A stretch of DNA of 64,000 nucleotides, from positions 677,865 through 741,864 of the forward strand of contig NZ_JACHLL010000002.1 in NCBI RefSeq assembly GCF_014207935.1. The letters run 5' to 3'. The notes under the pieces were generated by a model that had not been told where the DNA came from, did no database searches, and was given only the letters and a program-made list of their open reading frames with translations. This document shows, one piece after another, positions 58,128 through 64,000 of the stretch; position 1 is the first letter of the stretch, and every line of letters begins with the position of its first letter. This stretch comes from Pseudomonas fluvialis (GTDB lineage: Bacteria > Pseudomonadota > Gammaproteobacteria > Pseudomonadales > Pseudomonadaceae). Position numbers and translations under genes: made by a program.

Positions 58128-59228
58128 ATGAGCCTCGATCACCTGTTTTCCCCAACCCAACTCGGCGACCTCAACCTGCCCAACCGTCTGGTCATGGCTC
58201 CACTGACTCGCCAGCGCAGTCTGCCGGGCAATGTGCCGGGCGAGCTGAACGCGCTCTACTACGCCCAGCGCGCCAATGCCGGCCTGATCATAAGTGAAGC
58301 CAGCCAGGTCTGCCCGCAAGGCCAGGGCTATGCCTGGACACCTGGCATTCACAGCGCAGAACAGGTTGCCGGCTGGCGGCAAGTCACCCAGGCCGTGCAC
58401 GAGGCCGGCGGTCGCGTCTTCCTGCAGCTCTGGCACGTCGGGCGTATCTCCCACCCGCTGCTGCAGCCAGGCGGTGCCGACCCGGTAGCCCCGTCGGCCA
58501 TCCAGGCCAACGCCGAGTGCTATGTGGTCGAGGCCGATGGCAGCCACCACAAGGCCGCGACCGCCAAACCGCGCGCTCTTGAGCTGCATGAGCTGCCGGG
58601 AATCGTGGCCGCTTATGCCCAGGGCACTGCCAATGCCATCCAGGCCGGCTTCGACGGTGTGGAAGTGCATGCCGCCAATGGCTACCTGCTCGACCAGTTC
58701 CTCTGCTCCAACAGCAACCAGCGCAGCGACGCCTACGGCGGCTCGGTGGAGAACCGCGCACGTCTGGTCCTGCAGGTCGTCGATGCCGTGGTGGCGACGG
58801 TGGGTGACAGCCGCAAGGTCGGCATCCGCATCTCGCCAATGGGCACCTTCGGCGACGTCCACGACGCCAACCCGCTGGAAACCTTCAGCTACTTGGTCGA
58901 GCAGCTCAACAGCCGCCAGCTGGGCTACCTGCACGTCAATCGCCCGGACTGGCTGGGCGGCACCTTCGAGGGCTATGACGCACTGCTGCGCAAACTGCGT
59001 CAGCTGTATCAGGGCACCCTGATCATCGCCGGCGGACAAACCGCCGAGAGCGGCGAGCAGGCCATTGCCGAAGGCCTGGCCGATCTGGTGGGCTACGGCC
59101 GCCCGTACATCGCCAACCCGGACCTGGCCGCACGCTTCCAGGCCGGCGCCGAGCTGAACCCGCTGAATCCCGCCACCCTGTATGGCGGCGGCGCAGAGGG
59201 TTACACCGACTACCCCGCACTGGGCTGA
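58128..59228 (+). CDS. Alkene reductase, Old Yellow Enzyme family
   Basis: FMN-dependent ene-reductase of 366 aa (N-ethylmaleimide/xenobiotic reductase type). TIM-barrel landmarks: NRLVMAPLTRQRSLPGNVPGE, EVHAANGYLLDQFLCSNSNQRSDAYGGSVENR, VGIRISPMG, and YGRPYIANPDLAARF. Reduces activated C=C bonds of electrophiles, maleimides and nitro compounds. The divergent HxlR regulator suggests induction by electrophiles. Starts at ATG 58128. Confidence 0.94.
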   Translation: MSLDHLFSPTQLGDLNLPNRLVMAPLTRQRSLPGNVPGELNALYYAQRANAGLIISEASQVCPQGQGYAWTPGIHSAEQVAGWRQVTQAVHEAGGRVFLQLWHVGRISHPLLQPGGADPVAPSAIQANAECYVVEADGSHHKAATAKPRALELHELPGIVAAYAQGTANAIQAGFDGVEVHAANGYLLDQFLCSNSNQRSDAYGGSVENRARLVLQVVDAVVATVGDSRKVGIRISPMGTFGDVHDANPLETFSYLVEQLNSRQLGYLHVNRPDWLGGTFEGYDALLRKLRQLYQGTLIIAGGQTAESGEQAIAEGLADLVGYGRPYIANPDLAARFQAGAELNPLNPATLYGGGAEGYTDYPALG

Positions 59229-59242
59229 TCGGTAGAAACGCA

Positions 59243-59268
59243 AACGCCGGGCAATGCCCGGCGTTTTG
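59243..59268. terminator. Terminator between ene-reductase and membrane-protein genes
   Basis: AAACGCCGGGC, 3-nt loop, GCCCGGCGTTTTGC between convergent genes. Confidence 0.9.
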
Positions 59269-59282
59269 CTATTGGCGATCCA

Positions 59283-59741
59283 TCAGGCCAGATCGAAGAC
59301 CATGATCAGCGGCACAGCCACGACCAGAATGGCCAGGATGAACAGCAGGCCAATCCCCACAGCCCGCCAGTTGGAGTAGAGCGCCCCCTGCCCCGCCGCG
59401 TGCTGCTGCAGACGCGAGCCCAGCAGGCTCTTGGCGTACTGATACATGGCAATCACCTGCACCACAGTAAAGGCGGTGCCAGACACGTTGTCCGGCAACA
59501 GAAAGCCCAACGCGGTGACCACGACGAAGATGCCGATCGCCAGCCACCAGGTCTGTTGCAGTTCCTTGTGCAGACCATACTGGCGCAGGTTGTGCGCCAG
59601 TACATAGGCACCGGCCAGTGGCGTACCGAAGAAAGTGGCCCAACCGACGGCACCCAGGCTGTAAAGCGGCTGAGTGGCATCCGGCGCGCTGACCAGATCG
59701 GCTTCCGGGGTTTGAAAGGGGTTGTTGGCAGGTGCTTCCAT
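59283..59741 (-). CDS. Small polytopic membrane protein, function unknown
   Basis: 152 aa with three or four hydrophobic segments (GWATFFGTPLAGAYVLAHNL, WWLAIGIFVVVTALGFLL, AFTVVQVIAMYQYAKSLLG, GIGLLFILAILVVAVPLIMV) after a soluble N-terminus with NNPFQTPEADL, another short NPF/Y-x-x-P motif as in the first gene of the MoxR cluster. No domain recognised. Begins at ATG 59741, 20 nt downstream of the omega-amidase gene on the same strand; might be in the same operon. Confidence 0.65.
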   Translation of the reverse strand: MEAPANNPFQTPEADLVSAPDATQPLYSLGAVGWATFFGTPLAGAYVLAHNLRQYGLHKELQQTWWLAIGIFVVVTALGFLLPDNVSGTAFTVVQVIAMYQYAKSLLGSRLQQHAAGQGALYSNWRAVGIGLLFILAILVVAVPLIMVFDLA

Positions 59742-59760
59742 GCGGGATGACTCCAAGGAT

Positions 59761-60555
59761 TCAAAGGTTCAGCGAAAAGCTATCAGCATCCAGATGAGCC
59801 GGGAAGCGCTGGCGATAAGCCGCCAGTTCCGCCGCACTGAGACTGACACGAAACACGCCATCGACGTCCTGCGCCGCCAGCAGGGATTCACCCTGGAAGT
59901 CCAGCACCTGACTGTCACCGCTGTAAGCAAAACCTTTGCCGTCCTCACCGACCCGGTTGACCGCCGCGGCGTAACAGAGGTTTTCGATGGCCCGCGCCGG
60001 TAGCAGACGATTCCAGTGGTGACGACGTGCGGCCGGCCAGTTGGCGGTATACAGCAACAGGTCGGTGCCACCGGCATCACGACTCCACACCGGGAAGCGC
60101 AGGTCGTAGCAGATCAGCGGGCGCACCCGCCAACCCTTCAATTCCAGCACCACCTGCTGCTCGCCGGCACTGTAGTGCTTGTGCTCACCGGCCATGCGGA
60201 ACAGGTGACGCTTGTCGTAGTGCGCCTGCGAACCGTCCGGGCGCGCCCAGAGCAGGCGGTTGCGGTAGCTGCCATCAGCGGCCTGGATGATCAGGCTGCC
60301 GCAGACCACCGCGCCCAGGTCCTGAGCCTGCTGGCGCAACCACTGCGTAGTCGGGCCGTCCTCGGGCTCGGCCAGGGCGGCCGAATCCATGGAGAAACCG
60401 GTGCTGAACATCTCTGGCAGTACGACCAGGTCGGCGCCATGGGCCTGCTCCAGCAGGCGGGCGAAATGCTCACGGTTGGCGGACGCATCCTGCCAGACCA
60501 GCGAGGTCTGGATCAGTGCCAGTTGCAGGTCAGGAAAGCTCGTCAGATCGCGCAT
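59761..60555 (-). CDS. Omega-amidase, nitrilase superfamily (YafV-like)
   Basis: 264-residue carbon-nitrogen hydrolase with catalytic Glu in LPEMFSTGFSM (near residue 47), Lys in YDKRHLFRM (near 118), and Cys in LICYDLRFPVW (near 150). YafV-type omega-amidases deaminate 2-oxosuccinamate or alpha-ketoglutaramate formed by glutamine-using transaminases. Overlaps the upstream aminotransferase by 13 nt, which supports that coupled reaction. Confidence 0.92.
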   Translation of the reverse strand: MRDLTSFPDLQLALIQTSLVWQDASANREHFARLLEQAHGADLVVLPEMFSTGFSMDSAALAEPEDGPTTQWLRQQAQDLGAVVCGSLIIQAADGSYRNRLLWARPDGSQAHYDKRHLFRMAGEHKHYSAGEQQVVLELKGWRVRPLICYDLRFPVWSRDAGGTDLLLYTANWPAARRHHWNRLLPARAIENLCYAAAVNRVGEDGKGFAYSGDSQVLDFQGESLLAAQDVDGVFRVSLSAAELAAYRQRFPAHLDADSFSLNL

Positions 60556-61691
60556 AGTTTCGCTCCCGCAGCCAGCAGGGTCTCCTCACGTTTGGCAAAG
60601 CAGAAGCGCACCAGACGCATCCCCGCAGGCGGCTGCTGATAGAACACCGAGACCGGAATGGCCGCCACGCCCTGCTCGCGGGTCAGCCATTCGGCCATGG
60701 CGACATCGTCCAGATCGGGGCGAATGGCCGAGTAGTCGACGATCTGGAAATAGGTGCCCGGCGTGCGGGTAAAGGCAAAGCGCGAACCGGCCAGTTGGTC
60801 GCAGAACAGGTCGCGTTTGGCCTGGTAGAAGGCGGGTAGCTCGGCAATATGCTCTGGATGCTCAACCATGAAATCGGCCAAGGCATGCTGCAACGGGGTG
60901 ACGGCCACGAAGGTGACGAACTGGTGCACCTTGCGCAGCTCGGCCGTGAGCGCAGGTGGCGCCACCACGTAGCCGGTCTTCCAGCCGGTGACGTGGTAGG
61001 TTTTGCCGAACGAGCTGACCACGAAGGCCCGCGCATACAGTTCGTCGTGGGCCAGCACGCTGGCGTGGCTGGCGCCGTCGAATACCAGATGCTCGTAGAC
61101 CTCGTCGCTGATCAGGTAGATGTCGCGATCACGGATCAGCGCTGCCAACTGGTCGAGGTCGGCTCGCGACAGCAGCGCACCGCTGGGGTTGTGCGGCGAG
61201 TTGATGAAGATCAGCCGGGTACGCTCGTTGATGGCATCACTCAGCCGCTGCCAGTCGACCGAGAAGTCCGGCAAGTTGAGCGGCACATGCACACAGCGGC
61301 CACCAGCCAGCTCCACCGCCGGCTCATAGCTGTCGTAACAGGGATCGAGCACGATGGCCTCGTCGCCCGCGCGGATCAGCGCCTGTACCGCGCAGAAAAT
61401 CGCCTCCGTGGCCCCGGGCACGATGGTGACCTCGGTGTCAGCCGACACCGAGCGCCCGTAAAGCGCGGCGACCTTGGTTGCCACCGCTTCGCGTAGGCGC
61501 GGCAAACCGGTCATGGGCGCGTACTGGTTATGCCCGGCTTGCAGATGACGCACGGCGGCATCCAGTAACGGCTGCGGGCTGGGAAAGTCGGGGAAACCCT
61601 GGGACAGATTGAGCGCTCCGACCTCGGCGGCCAGTTGCGACATACGGGTAAAAATAGTGGTGCCAACGGAGGGCAACTTGCTGACAAGCAT
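60543..61691 (-). CDS. Class I aminotransferase, methionine aminotransferase-like
   Basis: 382-residue PLP enzyme related to E. coli YbdL and kynurenine/glutamine transaminases. Seen: LNLSQGFPDFPSPQPLLDAA, the PLP phosphate and ring contacts (VPGATEAIFCAVQAL, NSPHNPSGALL, SDEVYEHLVFD), and the Schiff-base lysine in VVSSFGKTYHVTGWK. Together with the omega-amidase it makes a methionine/aromatic oxoacid transamination pair using glutamine as donor. Gene start ATG 61691. Confidence 0.92.
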   Translation of the reverse strand: MLVSKLPSVGTTIFTRMSQLAAEVGALNLSQGFPDFPSPQPLLDAAVRHLQAGHNQYAPMTGLPRLREAVATKVAALYGRSVSADTEVTIVPGATEAIFCAVQALIRAGDEAIVLDPCYDSYEPAVELAGGRCVHVPLNLPDFSVDWQRLSDAINERTRLIFINSPHNPSGALLSRADLDQLAALIRDRDIYLISDEVYEHLVFDGASHASVLAHDELYARAFVVSSFGKTYHVTGWKTGYVVAPPALTAELRKVHQFVTFVAVTPLQHALADFMVEHPEHIAELPAFYQAKRDLFCDQLAGSRFAFTRTPGTYFQIVDYSAIRPDLDDVAMAEWLTREQGVAAIPVSVFYQQPPAGMRLVRFCFAKREETLLAAGAKLCAI

Positions 61692-61774
61692 GGCGCTACC
61701 TGAAACGAGAACGGCGAAGGAATCGATCGGCAGGATAGCCGAGCGTCCCGCGCGCTGGCCATCCGGCGCCCATG

Positions 61775-61806
61775 AAAAAGGGCGCGCAGTCTGAACTGGG
61801 CGCCCT
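61775..61806 (-). terminator. Terminator after der
   Basis: On the minus strand: GGGCGC-C-CAGT, 4-nt loop, ACTG-C-GCGCCC followed by TTTTT; one mismatch in the stem. Confidence 0.88.
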
Positions 61807-61823
61807 CTTCACAACGGTCGGAA

Positions 61824-63305
61824 TCAGCGTTTCTTGTCGCGACGCTTCTTCTCGGCCTTCTTGTGGTGGCTCATCAAACGGCGCTTCTTGTTCACCTGGC
61901 GTTCGGTGAGGACGTTCTTCTTGCCCTCGAACGGGTTTTCCCCGCCCTTGAACTCGATCCGCAGCGGCGTGCCGACCAGCTTGAGCACACGACGATAGGT
62001 GTTCTCGAGATAGCGGACATAGGAGCGCGGCACAGATTCCACCTGGTTGCCGTGGATGACGATCAGCGGCGGGTTGGCACCACCCAGGTGGGCGTAGCGC
62101 AGCTTGATGCGACGGCCGTTGACCAGCGGCGGCTGGTGCTCCTGCACGGCGTCTTCGAGGATCTGGGTCAGACGGCTGGTCGGCCAGCGCGTGACCGCCG
62201 AGGCGAAGGCGGTCTGTACCGACTTGTACAGATGACCGACGCCGGTGCCGTGCTTGGCCGAGACGAAATGGATATCGGCCCAGTCGACGAACATGAGCCG
62301 GCGTTCCAGCTCGGTCTTCACGTAGTCCTTCTCGCCCTGCTCCATGCCATCCCATTTATTCAGGGCGATGACCAGCGCGCGGCCGCTTTCCAGGACGAAG
62401 CCGAGTAGGTTGAGGTCGTGCTCGACCACGCCTTCGCGGGCATCCATCACGAAAATCACCACGTTGGCGTCCTGGATGGCCTGCAGGGTTTTCACCACGG
62501 AGAACTTTTCCACCGCTTCGAAAATCTTGCCGCGACGACGTACGCCGGCGGTGTCGATCAGGGTGTACTTCTCGTCACCGCGTTCGAAGGGGATGTAAAT
62601 GCTGTCGCGGGTAGTGCCGGCCTGGTCATAGACGATGACCCGCTCTTCACCCAGCATGCGGTTGACCAGCGTCGACTTGCCGACGTTGGGGCGACCGATA
62701 ATGGCGATCTTGATGCCGTCCTTCTCGCTCGGGCCGGGAATGCGCTTGGCTTCCTGACCTTCGGCGACGACTTCCTGCTCACCCTCGGCGCCTTCCTCGG
62801 CTTCGGCGTTGTCCTTGGGGAAGATACCCAGGGCCAGCTCCAGCATGTGGCTGATGCCACGGCCGTGGGCGGCGGCGATCGGCACGGCGTCGCCCAGCCC
62901 CAGCGGGCTGAACTCGGCACGTGCGATATCCGGGTCGACGGTATCGACCTTGTTGGCGATAAGGAAGCAGCGCTTGTTACGCTTGCGCAGGTGCTCTGCA
63001 ATCATCTGGTCCGCGGCGGTCATACCGGCACGCGAGTCGACCATGAACAGCACGGCATCGGCTTCTTCGATGGCCTGTAGCGACTGCTCGGCCATCTTGG
63101 CGTCGATGCCCTCCTCGTCACCGGAGATACCACCAGTATCGATCACGATATAGGTGCGGCCCTGCCATTTGGCCTCGCCGTACTGACGATCACGGGTCAG
63201 CCCGGCGTATTCGGCCACGATGGCATCACGAGTTCTGGTCAGACGGTTGAAAAGGGTGGACTTGCCGACGTTGGGGCGGCCCACCAGGGCGATCACGGGA
63301 ACCAT
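61824..63305 (-). CDS. der: GTPase Der (EngA)
   Basis: Essential double-domain GTPase for 50S ribosome assembly. 493 aa: G-domain 1 ([34 protein letters not shown]) and G-domain 2 ([37 protein letters not shown]) separated by an acidic linker that is Glu-rich ([15 protein letters not shown]), then a KH-like C-terminal domain with basic tail. The start ATG 63305 is the family start. 73 nt downstream of bamB on the same strand with a hairpin in between. Confidence 0.98.
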   Translation of the reverse strand: MVPVIALVGRPNVGKSTLFNRLTRTRDAIVAEYAGLTRDRQYGEAKWQGRTYIVIDTGGISGDEEGIDAKMAEQSLQAIEEADAVLFMVDSRAGMTAADQMIAEHLRKRNKRCFLIANKVDTVDPDIARAEFSPLGLGDAVPIAAAHGRGISHMLELALGIFPKDNAEAEEGAEGEQEVVAEGQEAKRIPGPSEKDGIKIAIIGRPNVGKSTLVNRMLGEERVIVYDQAGTTRDSIYIPFERGDEKYTLIDTAGVRRRGKIFEAVEKFSVVKTLQAIQDANVVIFVMDAREGVVEHDLNLLGFVLESGRALVIALNKWDGMEQGEKDYVKTELERRLMFVDWADIHFVSAKHGTGVGHLYKSVQTAFASAVTRWPTSRLTQILEDAVQEHQPPLVNGRRIKLRYAHLGGANPPLIVIHGNQVESVPRSYVRYLENTYRRVLKLVGTPLRIEFKGGENPFEGKKNVLTERQVNKKRRLMSHHKKAEKKRRDKKR

Positions 63306-63330
63306 GTTCTCTCCGGTTCAGAAAATGCGA

Positions 63331-63362
63331 CGGCCGCTGCCAGCAAAAAGCGGCAGCGGCCG
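63331..63362 (-). other. Strong hairpin in the bamB-der intergenic gap
   Basis: An 11-bp perfect stem (CGGCCGCTGCC with its complement) with a 10-nt loop containing an A5/T5 run. No T-tract follows on the minus strand, so it is more likely an RNA-stabilising or attenuating hairpin than a terminator. Confidence 0.6.
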
Positions 63363-63378
63363 GGCGGACAAGCTCAGC

Positions 63379-64000
63379 TTAGCGGATCGTGTAAGCGACC
63401 AACTCTCCGCTGTTGCCATACACATACAGCCAGTCGCCTACCACCAGCGGGCGCGCACGCACACCGGCACTGTCGACCTTCTCGCGGCCGACGAAGCGGC
63501 CGTCCACCTGACTCAGCAGGTGGATGTAACCTTCCAGATCACCGACCACCACGTAGCTGGACAGCACTTCTGGCGCGGACAGCTGGCGACGGGCCAGGGA
63601 CTCGTTGCTCCACAGTGCCGAAGCCGAACGCTCGTCGATGCTTTCTAGCGTACCGTTAGCCTGGCTGACATAGACGTTGCCATAACCCTGGGCGATGCCG
63701 GCATAGCTGGATGCCTCGCGCTGCCACAGCACGCGACCGGACTCCAGATCCAGGCCGGCCACTCGGCCCTGATAGCTCACGGCATACACGACACCGCCGG
63801 AAAGCAGCAGCGAGCCGTCAATATCGACCACGCGATCCAGTTCGGAACGGCCCTGCGGCACGGCTACGCGCTGTTCCCAGACTGGCAGGCCGCGACGGGC
63901 ATCGAGGGCTAGCACGGTACCGGTGGAAAGGCCGGCCACCACCAGACGGTTGGTGACGATCGGCGTGCTGGTGCCGCGCAGGGTCAGTACGGCCGGGGTG
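63379..64000 (-). CDS. bamB: Outer-membrane assembly factor BamB (5' end outside window)
   Basis: C-terminal about 207 residues of the BamB lipoprotein, a beta-propeller that helps the BAM complex fold outer-membrane proteins. Visible WD40/PQQ-type repeats: RLVVAGLSTGTVLALDARRGLPVWEQRV, GGVVYAVSYQGRVAGLDLESGRVLWQRE, GNVYVSQANGTLESID, and the last blade at GDWLYVYGNSGELVAYTIR. Frame is open through the right edge; the N-terminus and lipobox are missing. The order bamB-der is the standard one. Confidence 0.93.
   Translation of the reverse strand, partial: TPAVLTLRGTSTPIVTNRLVVAGLSTGTVLALDARRGLPVWEQRVAVPQGRSELDRVVDIDGSLLLSGGVVYAVSYQGRVAGLDLESGRVLWQREASSYAGIAQGYGNVYVSQANGTLESIDERSASALWSNESLARRQLSAPEVLSSYVVVGDLEGYIHLLSQVDGRFVGREKVDSAGVRARPLVVGDWLYVYGNSGELVAYTIR

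Overview
The window is ordinary high-GC gammaproteobacterial chromosome and almost certainly comes from a Pseudomonas (aeruginosa/mendocina/alcaligenes-like lineage). The evidence is gene content typical of the genus: the H-NS-family regulator MvaT, the copper receptor OprC with its CxxxM and HxM copper motifs, a Pseudomonas-type AmpG of about 590 residues, a bacterial renalase, and the neighbourhoods groES-groEL-fxsA, purU-mvaT-sbcB, tadA-guaA-guaB-xseA and leuA-der-bamB. Coding density is very high and there is no tRNA, rRNA, CRISPR, prophage, integrase or transposase gene. Several blocks that I remember as far apart in P. aeruginosa PAO1 are adjacent here, so the order is a rearranged mosaic of core blocks.

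Layout. 1-5 kb: SulP transporter (cut by the left edge), a small PA4642-family protein, and an LtaS-like sulfatase coupled to a PAP2 phosphatase. 5-10.4 kb: groEL and groES behind a heat-shock promoter, fxsA, a HugZ-type haem protein, an SDR and a DUF481 outer-membrane protein. 10.4-16 kb: alkyltransferase-like DNA-repair protein, AmpG, ferrochelatase, TIGR01777 epimerase, renalase and a Trp-rich partner, with a LitR/PplR-like operator between the last two transcription units. 16-19.6 kb: purU-CBS-small ORF, mvaT, sbcB. 19.7-27.6 kb: seven tightly packed, mostly overlapping membrane/MoxR/DUF58 genes, the most system-like uncharacterised block here. 27.6-34.8 kb: small cysteine-rich and DUF2007 proteins, an acyltransferase-like protein, LysE exporter, hydroxyacid dehydrogenase, rsmC, and a manganese riboswitch in front of a TMEM165-type exporter. 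34.9-42.3 kb: chemoreceptor with a FliA-like promoter, PilZ protein, two divergent tetratricopeptide-like lipoproteins, universal stress protein, pyruvate kinase. 42.3-49.6 kb: tadA, multicopper oxidase, DUF2182/DUF1326 pair, guaA, guaB. 49.7-64 kb: xseA, M23 peptidase, a 140-bp palindromic intergenic element, oprC with a DUF2946 partner, leuA, a periplasmic binding protein, HxlR regulator divergent from an ene-reductase, omega-amidase and aminotransferase, der and the 3' part of bamB.

Functional themes: purine nucleotide supply (guaB, guaA, purU), copper handling in the envelope (oprC, DUF2946, multicopper oxidase and possibly DUF1326/DUF2182), cofactor and redox repair (renalase, hemH, HugZ, ene-reductase), and a MoxR-chaperoned envelope complex of unknown purpose. 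The items most worth pursuing are the renalase/TIGR01777 operator, the seven-gene MoxR cluster with its in-frame 9-bp repeat, the multicopper oxidase/DUF2182/DUF1326 set, and the palindromic element at 51.9-52.05 kb. All family names come from reading translated motifs; no database search was run.
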